From contig NZ_JACSCX010000014.1 in assembly GCF_014333525.1 (NCBI RefSeq), positions 1 to 41,626 on the forward strand: a DNA stretch of 41,626 nt, written 5' to 3'. This document shows positions 24,701-32,781 of the stretch, piece by piece. The stretch comes from Hymenobacter puniceus (lineage in GTDB: Bacteria; Bacteroidota; Bacteroidia; Cytophagales; Hymenobacteraceae). The translations under genes were made by a program, and so were the position numbers. The notes below the pieces were generated by a model that did not search any database, was not told the origin of the DNA, and saw nothing but the letters and a program-made list of their open reading frames with translations. Numbering within the stretch: position 1 is the first letter of the stretch; every line of letters begins with the position of its first letter.

Positions 24701-25222
24701 GCCGTGAAAGGCGAGCGGGAAAAGTGCCTCCAGGCCGGCATGAACGACTACCTCGCCAAGCCTTTTCAGGAAGATAAGCTTCTAAAACTGCTTTGCATCT
24801 GGACGCTGGGCGAGTTTCCGGTTGAAGCCACTAACCTGGAGTATGCTGCAAGCACACCAGAATCCGGGGCACTCTACAACCTCGATATCGTGCGCCAGAT
24901 AGGCCAAAACAGCGTGTCGTTTACGGTGCTGATGCTGGAATCCTTTATTGAGAGCTGTGAAGAAGCTATAACGGAGCTGCACGCCGCTATAGAACAGCAG
25001 GACTCCACCCAGATCCGGGCGGCGGCGCACAAGCTCAAGCCCAGCCTCGACCACCTCCAGGTGTATAGTCTGCTCCCGCTGGTAGTGAAGCTCAACAATT
25101 GCCCTGAGCCATTCGACGCACAGCAACTCCCGCAGCTTGTAGCGCAAACCGTAACTCAGCTGCAAGAGCTCATCGGCCAGATGACACTGGAGCTACAAGA
25201 GTTGCAGCAGGAGCTGGAGTAA
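21734..25222 (+). CDS. Hybrid sensor histidine kinase with five PAS domains, REC and HPt
   Basis: 1162 residues, no signal peptide and no transmembrane segment, so it is a cytoplasmic sensor. Order: PAS domains at about 20-130, 137-255, 258-385, 388-512 and 518-645 (several with a PAC tail such as D-G-S-Y-K-W-V-L); HisKA with H667 in S-H-E-I-R-T-P-M-N; HATPase with N-box N-L-A-G-N-S-I-K-F, D-T-G-I-G-I and G-G-T-G-L-G-L-S-I; a receiver with phospho-acceptor D958 in V-L-M-D-V-Q-M-P; and an HPt domain with H1099 in A-A-H-K-L-K-P-S. The full phosphorelay H-D-H is in one chain and would pass phosphate to a separate regulator that is not encoded here. A GTG at 21755 is an alternative start. No input signal can be assigned. 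Confidence 0.93.
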   Translation: MLCYACAVNLPPSSFLSASGYSALTLLEGVFDAVVLLAPDGNLQWANPNFLRLTGFADVQAAAEVIQEAMTAAGSPLAVLGPSVSNQTLPFTLALRRADGSRLPVRLKVQPQPTGWLGLLDVEQAGAFSANTQQEQEARFNYLTDQVPGVLFQWRDANGIAELSYISPQLQLLFGLAPTQVHTLPSLLHPDDLPHWRSAARRTRRLGVPFVFEGRLLVPGQPMRWLRATAQLSRADATGKLYSGLLTDSTALRQAEAAVQDHEQRWRLAIEQFGDGAWEFNYQTGAEYFSQAYHTMLGYLPGGPELLPRSWEQHVHPDDRAISLEAAAAYLNGTKPIYSVERRLRCQDGSYKWVLTRGLITQRDEHGAPLTMTGVHTDISALKETSLALEASTLRFATTIASLQEGILLEDEHQHVVLANDALCDIFKLNTTPTQLVGYNTRLLEKNMQHQFRQPETFVQRYTTIVQARRPVTDELFELADGRIVQTDFVPIFVAERYIGHLWKFQDITERKHNEDALRQREEKYRGIIDNMNMGLVEMDLNRQVMFINKAFSDITGYSKQDFSDQHTLDRLMSPEDISLAKQRDLRRRLGESETYETSITDSKGTLKWLLVSAAPLYDEAQQVYGSIAIILDITHQKELEHNLRAAKEQAEDLAQAKELFLANMSHEIRTPMNAILGMGQLLAKTPLDAVQLTYLRAIETSGENLLVILNDILDLSKIGASQLQIEQIGFSLSDLLLQIEKSLHFKAEEKGLAFQVKLDEQLPAVLLGDPYRITQVLLNLAGNSIKFTEKGSVTVACTQVSTDGTHALVHWGVTDTGIGIDADYLANIFKEFSQEDSSVTRRFGGTGLGLSISRQLVQLMGGEISIDSQKHQGTHSHFVLRLPIGTAEDLPRKTLITANIREKLRGRQVLLVEDNHFNRQIAKGFLHNAGVLVQEAENGAQAVELARHGTFDVVLMDVQMPVMNGLEATTYLRQHLQLRTPIIALTANAVKGEREKCLQAGMNDYLAKPFQEDKLLKLLCIWTLGEFPVEATNLEYAASTPESGALYNLDIVRQIGQNSVSFTVLMLESFIESCEEAITELHAAIEQQDSTQIRAAAHKLKPSLDHLQVYSLLPLVVKLNNCPEPFDAQQLPQLVAQTVTQLQELIGQMTLELQELQQELE

Positions 25223-25239
25223 TGCCTAGTACAAATATC

Positions 25240-25274
25240 AAAAAGCCCCACCGGACGAATCCGGCAGGGCTTTT
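25240..25274. terminator. Bidirectional terminator between kinase and dxs
   Basis: AAAAAGCCC...CCGGA pairs with TCCGG...GGGCTTTT, with A and T runs on the two sides. It separates two convergent genes. Confidence 0.88.
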
Positions 25275-25292
25275 CATTTCATCGACTGCCGA

Positions 25293-27230
25293 TTATAGCA
25301 ACACCTTCTCTGACGTGGCCACGACCTTACCACTCAACTCACGCAGAGCAGTGGCAATGCCGGCGGCGTCGAAGCCGCACTCTTTGTAGAGCTCATCCTG
25401 GGTACCATGCTCCACGATACGGTCGGGAATGCCGAGGCGCTTGACGGGCAAGCTGTAGCCGTGGTCGGCCATGAATTCCAGTACTGCCGCACCGAAGCCG
25501 CCCGGGAGGCAACCATCTTCCACCGTCACTATGGCCTTATACTGGCGGCAGATATGGTGTAGCATCTCCTTATCAAGCGGCTTGCAGAAGCGCATGTCGT
25601 AATGGCCGGGGTTGAGGCCTTCGGCGGCGAGCTGCTGGGTGGCTTTCACGGCGTAGTTGCCGATGTGGCCGATGCTGAGCACTGCCACGCCTTCGCCTTC
25701 GCGCACTACGCGGCCAGTGCCGACGGTAATTTTCTTCAGCGGCTTGCGCCACTCCGGCATCACGCCCTCGCCGCGGGGGTAGCGGATGCTGAACGGGCCG
25801 GCGTTTTCAGGCAGCGTGGCCGTGTACATCAGGTTGCGCAGCTCTTCCTCATTCATCGGGGCCGATACTACCATGTGCGGGACGCAGCGCATGTAGGCCA
25901 GGTCGTAGCAGCCGTGGTGCGTCGGGCCATCGGCGCCAGCGAAACCAGCGCGGTCAAGGCAGAACACCACGTGCAGCTTCTGCAGCGCCACGTCGTGCAG
26001 CACTTGGTCGTAGGCGCGCTGCATGAAAGAAGAGTAGATGTTGCAGAACGGCACCAAGCCCTGGGTGGCGAGGCCAGCCGAGAAGGTCACGGCGTGCTGC
26101 TCGGCAATGCCCACGTCGAAGGCGCGGTCGGGCATAGCCTTCATCATGATGTTCAGCGAGCAGCCCGAAGGCATGGCCGGCGTCACGCCCATGATTTTGT
26201 CGTTCTGCTCGGCCAGTTCCACGATAGTGTGCCCGAACACGTCCTGGTACTTGGGCGGCTGGGGCTTCTCGTAGGTTTTGGTGTGGATTTCGCCCGTCAC
26301 CTTATCAAACAAACCGGGCGCGTGCCACAGCGTCTGGTCTTTCTCGGCCAGCGCGTAGCCTTTGCCTTTTACCGTTACGCAATGCAGGATTTTGGGACCT
26401 GGAATGCTCTTAAGGTCGGTGAGGATGGTGGTCAGGTGCTGCACGTCGTGTCCATCCACGGGGCCGAAGTAGCGGAAGTTCAGGGCCTCGAACAGGTTGC
26501 TTTGCTTGAGCAGGGTGGCCTTCATGGCGGCCTCTACCTTGCGGGCAATCTGCTGGGGGTTGGGGCCGAACTTGCTGAGCTTGCCAAGCACGTTCCACAA
26601 CTCGTCGCGCACCTTGTTGTAGGTGCGGGAGGTGGTAATGTCGGTGAGGTATTCCTTGAGCGCGCCCACGTTGGGGTCAATGCTCATGCAGTTGTCGTTG
26701 AGAATAACCAGCAGATTGGAATTGGCCACGCCAGCATGGTTGAGGGCCTCGAAAGCCATACCGGCCGTCATGGCCCCGTCGCCGATTACGGCAATGTGCT
26801 GGCGGTCGAATTCCTTTTTGTAGTCGGAAGCCACGGCCATGCCCAGCGCCGCCCCGATGCTGGTGCTGCTATGGCCCACGCCGAAGGCATCGTACTCACT
26901 TTCGCTGCGCTTGGGAAAGCCCGACATGCCGTGGTAGCGGCGGTTGGTCGGGAACCGCTCGCGGCGGCCCGTAAGGATCTTGTGGCCATAGGCCTGGTGG
27001 CCTACATCCCACACGAGCTGGTCGTAGGGCGTGTTGAACACATAATGCAACGCCACCGACAGCTCCACCACGCCGAGCGAAGCGCCGAAATGACCGCCGT
27101 AAATCGAGACGGTATCCACAATAAATTGCCGCAGTTCCTGGCTCACCTGCACCAATTGGTCGGGGCTGAGCTTCTTCAGGTCGTCGGGGGAATTGATTTC
27201 CGCCAGCAGGGCACCAGGTTCGACAATCAT
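25293..27230 (-). CDS. dxs: 1-deoxy-D-xylulose-5-phosphate synthase
   Basis: 645 residues from the ATG at 27230; a start 15 codons earlier is possible but adds a non-family tail. It condenses pyruvate and glyceraldehyde 3-phosphate, using thiamine diphosphate, as the first step of the MEP isoprenoid pathway. Visible marks: G-H-Q-A-Y-G-H-K-I-L-T-G-R at about 77-89, G-V-G-H-S-S-T-S-I at 117-125, the ThDP/Mg motif beginning G150-D-G with N-D-N-C-M-S about 28 residues later, the catalytic G-I-A-E-Q-H-A-V-T-F, and E-D-G-C-L-P-G-G-F-G near the C-terminus. Full length and intact. A TAACTTTG element at 27332-27325 is its likely promoter. Confidence 0.97.
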   Translation of the reverse strand: MIVEPGALLAEINSPDDLKKLSPDQLVQVSQELRQFIVDTVSIYGGHFGASLGVVELSVALHYVFNTPYDQLVWDVGHQAYGHKILTGRRERFPTNRRYHGMSGFPKRSESEYDAFGVGHSSTSIGAALGMAVASDYKKEFDRQHIAVIGDGAMTAGMAFEALNHAGVANSNLLVILNDNCMSIDPNVGALKEYLTDITTSRTYNKVRDELWNVLGKLSKFGPNPQQIARKVEAAMKATLLKQSNLFEALNFRYFGPVDGHDVQHLTTILTDLKSIPGPKILHCVTVKGKGYALAEKDQTLWHAPGLFDKVTGEIHTKTYEKPQPPKYQDVFGHTIVELAEQNDKIMGVTPAMPSGCSLNIMMKAMPDRAFDVGIAEQHAVTFSAGLATQGLVPFCNIYSSFMQRAYDQVLHDVALQKLHVVFCLDRAGFAGADGPTHHGCYDLAYMRCVPHMVVSAPMNEEELRNLMYTATLPENAGPFSIRYPRGEGVMPEWRKPLKKITVGTGRVVREGEGVAVLSIGHIGNYAVKATQQLAAEGLNPGHYDMRFCKPLDKEMLHHICRQYKAIVTVEDGCLPGGFGAAVLEFMADHGYSLPVKRLGIPDRIVEHGTQDELYKECGFDAAGIATALRELSGKVVATSEKVLL

Positions 27231-27324
27231 GCTTTGGGGGTAGGAAATGGGGATAAGTAGCGTGGCAACAGGCAACTGCAGCAGAAAGTTACGCTTCCGT
27301 TGCTAAGCTGCTCCGTACTGCCAG

Positions 27325-27332
27325 CAAAGTTA
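27325..27332 (-). promoter_or_regulatory. -7 element TAACTTTG of dxs
   Basis: Consensus TAnnTTTG on the minus strand, 95 nt upstream of the dxs ATG. Confidence 0.5.
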
Positions 27333-27438
27333 CGGGTTTTCCCTTCCGGCGGATGATGTGAGGATAGGGATGATTCTATAAATCGGACCATGCTACTTCA
27401 TCACTGAACCCTAACACCTCTGCCCTACCCAAATCCGT

Positions 27439-27446
27439 ACCTTTGC
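27439..27446 (+). promoter_or_regulatory. -7 element TACCTTTG of the flippase-like gene
   Basis: Consensus TACCTTTG, 22 nt before the ATG at 27469. It is divergent from the dxs promoter. Confidence 0.6.
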
Positions 27447-27468
27447 CTAACCACCTAGTTTCCTGTTC

Positions 27469-28548
27469 ATGCCCCAGCTTACCGAAACCCAGGCTGAAGA
27501 CCAACAGCTGCTCGACAAGCTCCGCCCCTCGCGGATTGTGCTGCCGGTAATCATCGGCTTGAGCGTAGTGGGCTTCATGTTCTGGCGCAGCTACAAGCCC
27601 GGCGACCTAGCCCCGCTGGCCCACGCCAAACCGCTCTGGCTGCTGCTGATGCTGGTAGTGCTGGTGGCCCGCGACGCTGGCTACGTGTACCGCATCCGCT
27701 ACCTCACCCAGAAAGTACTGAGCTGGCGCGCCGCTCTCGACGTAATTATGCTCTGGGAATTCTCGTCATGCGTGCTGCCCTCGGCGGTGGGCGGTACGGC
27801 GGTAGCACCGGTGCTGCTACACAAAGAGGGCATTCCGCTGGGCAAATCGGTGGCCTACATCATGGCTACGGCCATGCTCGACAATCTGTACTACGTGCTG
27901 GCCGTGCCGCTGGTGGTGCTCATCGGCGGCGACGCGCTGTACCCGCACGAGGCCTTACAGGGTGGCTTGGTGGCCACGTTGCGTATCGGGTTTATTTTAA
28001 GCTACGTGTTCGTGACGGTGTATGCGCTACTGATGCTGTACGCCATCTTCATCAATCCGCAGTCAGTGAAGAGGTTGCTGGTGCGGCTGTTTACAGTGCG
28101 CGGGTTGCGCCGCTGGCGCAACAGGGCGTATAAAATGGGCAACGAAATGGTGCTGGCCTCGGCCGAGCTGCGCAACAATGGCCGCGCCTACTGGCTGCGC
28201 GCCGCCCTCAGTACGGCCTTCGTCTGGACGGCCCGCTATCTGGTTATCGGCTGCCTGATTGCGGCGTTTGTTGACGTGAGCTGGCCGGAGTTCTGGCTGA
28301 TTTTCGGCCGCAACCTCACCTATAAAGTCATCCTGCTGATTGCTGTTACGCCCGGCGGCGCGGGCATTGCAGAGGGCGCATTTCCCACGTTCTTCGGTAA
28401 GTTCATCGGCACGGCCACCATGACCAATTTCATGGTGCTGCTCTACCGCATCCTCACCTACTACCTCTATCTTGTGCTGGGTGCCATCTTCCTGCCCCGC
28501 TGGATTAGGCGCATTTATGGCAAGCGGATCACAGAAGGTGCAGATTGA
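27469..28548 (+). CDS. Lysylphosphatidylglycerol synthase TM-domain/flippase-like protein
   Basis: 359 residues with about eight hydrophobic segments, beginning after a charged N-terminus of about 25 residues. The pattern V-G-G-T-A-V-A-P-V-L-L near residue 105 and the late T-P-G-G-A-G-I-A-E-G-A-F-P are hallmarks of the UPF0104/MprF-type transmembrane domain (LPG synthase TM family). There is no C-terminal aminoacyl-transferase domain, so this is a membrane-only member, probably a lipid flippase or lipid-linked transporter; the substrate is unknown. Its last six codons and stop lie inside the long palindrome that fills the following gap, which hints that the C-terminal tail was reshaped by that repeat. 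Confidence 0.85.
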   Translation: MPQLTETQAEDQQLLDKLRPSRIVLPVIIGLSVVGFMFWRSYKPGDLAPLAHAKPLWLLLMLVVLVARDAGYVYRIRYLTQKVLSWRAALDVIMLWEFSSCVLPSAVGGTAVAPVLLHKEGIPLGKSVAYIMATAMLDNLYYVLAVPLVVLIGGDALYPHEALQGGLVATLRIGFILSYVFVTVYALLMLYAIFINPQSVKRLLVRLFTVRGLRRWRNRAYKMGNEMVLASAELRNNGRAYWLRAALSTAFVWTARYLVIGCLIAAFVDVSWPEFWLIFGRNLTYKVILLIAVTPGGAGIAEGAFPTFFGKFIGTATMTNFMVLLYRILTYYLYLVLGAIFLPRWIRRIYGKRITEGAD

Positions 28549-28650
28549 GGGATGCCACAGATTGCAGATGGTGCCAATAAGAAGATGTCGCAGATTTTCG
28601 TTCTGATTGAAGCCGAGATCTGTGGTATCCCCTCATCTGCACCATCTGTG
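28530..28650. repeat. Long palindrome filling a convergent gap
   Basis: The left arm begins CACAGAAGGTGCAGATTGAG at 28530. The right arm ends CTGCACCATCTGTG, at 28650. They pair imperfectly over roughly 35 bp, including GCCACAGAT facing ATCTGTGG. The element reaches back into the 3' end of the flippase-like gene, providing its TGA, and stops 2 bp before the end of the convergent gene at 28653. Confidence 0.8.
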
Positions 28651-28652
28651 CT

Positions 28653-31238
28653 TTATTTAGTAGCCTCCAACTCCGGGGCAGGCTCGGCGGGTACGGGGCG
28701 CTGGTAGGTTTGCCAGAACTCAGGGCGGTACGGCGCTTTTAGCAGCTGCCAGATTTCTCCGTTATTGAGTGTGGGCTCCGTCTTTGGGTCGAGTGGGGCC
28801 GCCGTGCCGGGCCAGGCACTGAAGTATTCCTCACACGATGCCTGGCTATAAAAAGCCTCGCCGCCTAATACGCGGCCAACAGTGAGGTTTTGGGCTACGC
28901 TGGTAGCCACGTGGTAGCGGCCATCAGCTGCCTTTTGGTACGTCACGACGTGGGCTTTGCGGTTGTCGGAAAACACTTGTGAATAGAGCCGTGAGATGGT
29001 GTTTCGGCGACCATAATACTTATGCGCTACGGCGTTGTACTCCACCGTATCTTCCTGCCACAGTGCTTCATAGCGCACCACCGCAAGGTCATCCTGCCGC
29101 ACGTATACTTTGCCTGCATATCCGGCGGTGAGGCCCATACCGGTTGTGCGGCTGTTGGCCCGCTTGGCCTTAAACCGGATAACATATAGGGCGGTGCCGT
29201 TGCGCTGCTCGATGCTGTCGAGTTTCAGCTCGTAGCGGCCCAGTGTACCCATTTTGAACAGCGGCGAAATGCGCACCGGGTCGGAACCGGCCGTATAGAA
29301 TCCGTGCCCGCCCTGCTCGTAGTGCGCAGCGGATATTGGCTTGACGGTGCGCACCACCACGTTCTTTTCCAGCACTTTGTGCATCTCTTTGACACCCATC
29401 ATCAGGAAGCCACCATTCCAGTCCTGCAGGCCCGCGGGCTCAAACGTCTGGCTCACATATTCCACTTCGTGGCGTAGCGTGTCGAAGTTGGTGAGGCGGC
29501 GGCGGGTATACACTAGGTTGGTGAAATCCTGCCGCTGATAATTGGTGGCCGCGGCCTTTATCACCTTTTTCATGATCCGCCTCGGGTCCTGCGACTGGGC
29601 ACTCACACGCACATCGGCCAGCGCGAAGGTGGCCGGCAGCAGGCGGATGCTTTGCGCTGCGCCACTCTGCACCGGCAGCGTAGTGGCCTCATAGCCGATG
29701 CTGCTCACCTGCAGTAGCTCACCGCGGCGCACTTCCAATCGAAAACGTCCTTGCGCATCCGTTATGGTGCCAGCGCTGCGGGCGGGTACGGCTACTGTGG
29801 CGAAGGGCACGGGCTTGCCGGTTTTGCGGTCGAACACCGTGCCGCTAAGTGCAAGAGCAGCGCCGGTTTTAGTGGGCTGACGGAGCGCCGCATTTTGCTG
29901 GCCCAACTTGGTTGGCGGCAAGGTAGTAGCCGCTTCCGCAGCTACTGGCTGTAGGGTAGCCCCTGTTGCCATAGCCGCGCTGGGCGGCTTAATGATTTTC
30001 AGGTACAAAAGCCCATCAATAGCCTCACTCCAGAGTCCGGAAATCGGCAGAAACTCGAAAGCATACGTGGTCAGGCGGCGTCCCGGCGCATCGTGCTTCA
30101 AGCTAATGAAACTGTACTCCTGGCCCTGGATTAGCAGGTTGGCCTCCAAAGAGCCAGGCGCGGGAGTCGGCACCAGTTGATGCTTGCCCCAATAGCCAAA
30201 ACCGTGGGTGCCGCCGCCGGCCAGCGTGCTGAGCACGTACACGGCATCATCGCCCAGCGCCGCCTTCACGGTCTGGCCCATGGGCTTGAACTGGTGTAGC
30301 TCCTCGTTTTCCAGCCCGCTCACTTTGCCGGCCAGATGCCCGATGGCGCCCCAGCACACCACCTTTTCCTGCGGGTGCTGGCGCAGATACCACAGTAGGT
30401 TGTCGGCCATCTGCGCGTCGCGGGCGTTGCTGTCTTTGGCTTTGAACTCGGCAGAATCTTTTACGGCCGGGTCGTTGGTGGCATAGTCGTGGGCCTGGGC
30501 CTGCAGGCTGCGCAGTTGCTGGAGCCAGAACGCGGCTCGCTCGCGCCGCTGCTTATCGGGGCCGGCGGCTACTTTCGTCAGCAGCTTGCGGGCCTTGCTG
30601 AGCTGCATATCAAACAGCAGAATCTGGTGCGAGGGCGGGAAGATAGAATGCTCGCCCATCGTGCTGACGCACTCGTCAAGGTAGTCGTAGGCAATGCCGT
30701 CGGCTCCCTTTTCGGGCTTAAGGAAAGTTTCCAGCTCTTCCAGCATTTCGTCGTCGTTCCAGCTCACCTGCGAGTCGAAACCCGTTATGCGCAGGCCGCC
30801 TTTGCCCAATAGCGGCAGCATGGCCTGGAACTCCTGCGTCTCGGTCCAGACCGGATACACCGAGGCTGAAATAGCCGCCGGTACTGGCGCACCCCGCTGG
30901 ATTTCCCGCTCGGCCCGGTCCAGGGCATAGAAGCCACTTTCAAACGCCACCGTAGTAAAGCCCATCTGCTCTTTCAGGAACCGCAGCAGCCGGATGCGGG
31001 CCTCCGTGGCCGTGCCTACGCCGTGGGTCGGCTCGCCCAGCATCACCACCCGCGCCCCGCCAATTTCCTGGCGTAGGAAGTTCAGGTCCGAGAAGTCGGT
31101 GTCGGCTGGGTTGATGGTGCGTAGCGTGTGCGTGGGTAGCGGATTGGCGGCCGGGGCTTTCTGGGCCAGCATAGTGGTGGAGCTACCGAGCAGCAAAGCC
31201 AGGCAAAACAGCGCCAGCCGGCGGATAGGCGAGAACAT
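28653..31238 (-). CDS. Erythromycin esterase-family domain fused to a carboxypeptidase-regulatory-like domain
   Basis: 861 residues with a signal peptide (1-25). Residues about 35-415 match the erythromycin esterase (Ere)/succinoglycan-type hydrolase fold: G-E69-P-T-H72-G and F-E100-S-G-F-Y are the usual metal/catalytic segments. The later motif, typically W-A-H-N-x-H, reads W296-G-A-I-G-H301, so its first histidine seems to be lost. A Pro/Ala-rich linker (418-462) leads to a carboxypeptidase-regulatory-like Ig domain (about 463-545, S-G-T-V-F-D-R-K-T-G-K-P-V-P-F-A) and a C-terminal region of about 300 residues resembling the Bacteroidota proteins that follow such domains. Likely periplasmic or outer-membrane associated. 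Macrolide hydrolysis should not be assumed; the natural substrate is unknown. Confidence 0.8.
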   Translation of the reverse strand: MFSPIRRLALFCLALLLGSSTTMLAQKAPAANPLPTHTLRTINPADTDFSDLNFLRQEIGGARVVMLGEPTHGVGTATEARIRLLRFLKEQMGFTTVAFESGFYALDRAEREIQRGAPVPAAISASVYPVWTETQEFQAMLPLLGKGGLRITGFDSQVSWNDDEMLEELETFLKPEKGADGIAYDYLDECVSTMGEHSIFPPSHQILLFDMQLSKARKLLTKVAAGPDKQRRERAAFWLQQLRSLQAQAHDYATNDPAVKDSAEFKAKDSNARDAQMADNLLWYLRQHPQEKVVCWGAIGHLAGKVSGLENEELHQFKPMGQTVKAALGDDAVYVLSTLAGGGTHGFGYWGKHQLVPTPAPGSLEANLLIQGQEYSFISLKHDAPGRRLTTYAFEFLPISGLWSEAIDGLLYLKIIKPPSAAMATGATLQPVAAEAATTLPPTKLGQQNAALRQPTKTGAALALSGTVFDRKTGKPVPFATVAVPARSAGTITDAQGRFRLEVRRGELLQVSSIGYEATTLPVQSGAAQSIRLLPATFALADVRVSAQSQDPRRIMKKVIKAAATNYQRQDFTNLVYTRRRLTNFDTLRHEVEYVSQTFEPAGLQDWNGGFLMMGVKEMHKVLEKNVVVRTVKPISAAHYEQGGHGFYTAGSDPVRISPLFKMGTLGRYELKLDSIEQRNGTALYVIRFKAKRANSRTTGMGLTAGYAGKVYVRQDDLAVVRYEALWQEDTVEYNAVAHKYYGRRNTISRLYSQVFSDNRKAHVVTYQKAADGRYHVATSVAQNLTVGRVLGGEAFYSQASCEEYFSAWPGTAAPLDPKTEPTLNNGEIWQLLKAPYRPEFWQTYQRPVPAEPAPELEATK

Positions 31239-31362
31239 ACGGATAGGATAAGGGGAATGAATATTTAAAGCGGCAAGCTAGAGGCTTTTCCGATTCCACT
31301 CTTATTCCATCAACCTGCCACTCCCAGCTGCCAGAAATATTTATTGGTATGTAGCGCGCAAA

Positions 31363-31398
31363 AAAAACGCCCTGCCGCAAATGCGGCAGGGCGTTTTT
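31363..31398. terminator. Terminator downstream of the small lipoprotein gene
   Basis: A perfect 16-bp stem (AAAAACGCCCTGCCGC with its complement) around the loop AAAT, with A and T runs on the two sides. Read leftward it ends the lipoprotein transcript. Confidence 0.92.
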
Positions 31399-31433
31399 AC
31401 AGATAAGTAAACGCAGCTTAAAGCTGCTGTTGC

Positions 31434-31850
31434 TTACTCCTTCTCAAGGCGCAGCTCAGCGCCAGCGTCGCTTTTCAGCGTGAGCTTGTCGTCGGTAAGC
31501 GTCACTACGTTGAACGAGTTGCTTTGGGCAGCACCATCGGGCGTCATGGTGATGGTTTTGCCGGCCTGATCGAAGGTGTACTTGCCATTCACGGCACCCG
31601 CAGGCGAGGTCATGTTGTACTTGCCATCAGCGAAGAAAGTGATACGCTCGTCTTCCTGCGCGTCGGTTTGCTTCACTTTGTCGCCGGTGGCGCTTAGCTC
31701 TTTATCGGTTTTCCAGACTTTACTTTGGGTGCCGTAGAGCATATTCACACCTTCCACTTTGCCTTCTTTGCTTCCGCACGAAGCGGCAAACAACGAAACG
31801 AGCATCAGGAGGCTGGCCAGATAGCGGAACGGATGGGAGAGAGTTTTCAT
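31434..31850 (-). CDS. Small lipocalin-like lipoprotein
   Basis: 138 residues. The signal peptide ends in the lipobox F-A-A-S-C (Cys about residue 25). The mature part has V-W-K-T-D-K, I-T-F-F-A-D-G-K-Y-N and G-K-Y-T-F-D-Q-A-G-K-T-I-T-M-T-P-D, a pattern of short beta strands with D-G-K turns common to Bacteroidota lipocalin-like or DUF4923/DUF5004-type lipoproteins. Expected to sit on the periplasmic or outer face as a small barrel; no ligand can be named. It is a single-gene unit with its own terminator. Confidence 0.75.
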   Translation of the reverse strand: MKTLSHPFRYLASLLMLVSLFAASCGSKEGKVEGVNMLYGTQSKVWKTDKELSATGDKVKQTDAQEDERITFFADGKYNMTSPAGAVNGKYTFDQAGKTITMTPDGAAQSNSFNVVTLTDDKLTLKSDAGAELRLEKE

Positions 31851-32083
31851 GGGATGCCGTGCATTGGTTGAGAGATGGAAAAACAGATGTGCAATAGCCA
31901 GCGGTTCCGGCCAAACGCTGAAAGCTCCAGCGTTGCGCTTCTTACGGGAGGTTGCGGCAAGATGTTCAACACGCCTATATATGCCTCAATAACTTATTGT
32001 TGAACTTGGCGTAATAAGCCAGACGACAGGCTTTCGGGCTGATAGTCGGCACTTTTCCCACTCTTCCAAACCAACGCACGACT

Positions 32084-32365
32084 ATGGGACTCTTTGATTT
32101 TCTCTCGAACGAAGGCGAAAAAAAACCTGTTGAACCAGTTAAGCCTGCTACCACCGGCGGCGCTACCGATTTTTTTGGCAATGCCAACGAGAAGGCCGGC
32201 GATACTTACACCGTAGTAAGCGGCGACTCGCTCTCCAAAATTGCCCGCAACCATTACGGCGACGGCACCAAGTGGAAGCAGATTTACGAAGCCAACAAAG
32301 CCATTATCGGCTCCGACCCCGACAAGATTGAAATTGGCCAGGTCCTGACGCTACCAAAAGAGTAG
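32084..32365 (+). CDS. LysM domain protein, Kbp/YgaU-like but lacking BON
   Basis: 93 residues. The N-terminus M-G-L-F-D-F-L resembles that of the E. coli potassium-binding protein Kbp (YgaU). A flexible Pro/Lys-rich segment (about 13-38) leads to a LysM domain (about 40-91) with Y-T-V-V-S-G-D-S-L-S-K-I-A-R-N-H-Y-G-D and I-G-Q-V-L-T-L-P. Kbp has BON then LysM, about 150 residues; here the BON module is absent. There is no signal peptide, so it is cytoplasmic, as Kbp is. Binding of K+ or of a glycan is possible. A clean terminator follows at 32392. Confidence 0.82.
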   Translation: MGLFDFLSNEGEKKPVEPVKPATTGGATDFFGNANEKAGDTYTVVSGDSLSKIARNHYGDGTKWKQIYEANKAIIGSDPDKIEIGQVLTLPKE

Positions 32366-32391
32366 CATTTCCTAAAACCTGGAAATATCCT

Positions 32392-32421
32392 AAAAGCCAC
32401 CCTTTACAGGGTGGCTTTTTT
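32392..32421 (+). terminator. Terminator after the LysM gene
   Basis: AAAAGCCACCCT (32392-32403), loop TTAC, AGGGTGGCTTTT (32408-32419) and more T. It insulates the LysM gene from the riboswitch unit. Confidence 0.92.
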
Positions 32422-32703
32422 TATGCTTTTTCCCAATCATCATCTTCTGAAACAAGTGTCCTGCACTAGTTATTTTGCGTAGCCGAGCGCCACTATTTCA
32501 TCATCAGAAGGTGTGTCAAAATCCCCTGAAGCCACTTTTAAAAGCAAGTATTTTGCTTATTGACCACAGCAACCCGTCTATCCTATCAGCTTGTATACAC
32601 AACATCTACAGGCACATAGCGCAGCATCATTCTATATTGCTGCCTTGGGCTAGGGCCACTCAATGTGGTTGATCCGGCTACAGAAAAAAATAAAGCACAA
32701 CGC
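32422..32703. other. AT-richer gap with no supported gene
   Basis: About 280 bp between the LysM terminator and the met promoter. The only open frames are short, with no recognisable product or good start context. I see no tRNA and no strong hairpin in it. Confidence 0.6.
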
Positions 32704-32735
32704 TTGCAGATATCAAAACTGCGTCTATACCTTTG
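32704..32735 (+). promoter_or_regulatory. Promoter of the SAM riboswitch-metY unit
   Basis: TTG (32704-32706), 21 nt, then TACCTTTG (32728-32735), an excellent match to the Bacteroidota consensus. The transcript would start near 32742, about 40 nt before the riboswitch. A small CCCCGC/GCGGGG hairpin (32755-32771) lies between. Confidence 0.8.
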
Positions 32736-32781
32736 CAATACCAACCCGGTACTCCCCCGCTCGCGGCGGGGAAGTTTTCAT

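Noticed and set aside
25602..27260. 552-residue open frame on the plus strand
   Set aside because: Antisense shadow of dxs; it has no recognisable domain and the composition is typical of an antisense frame.
28653..31238. Macrolide resistance gene
   Set aside because: The family match is to the erythromycin esterase superfamily in general; a conserved histidine appears missing and the protein is an exported fusion, so a resistance role is unsupported.
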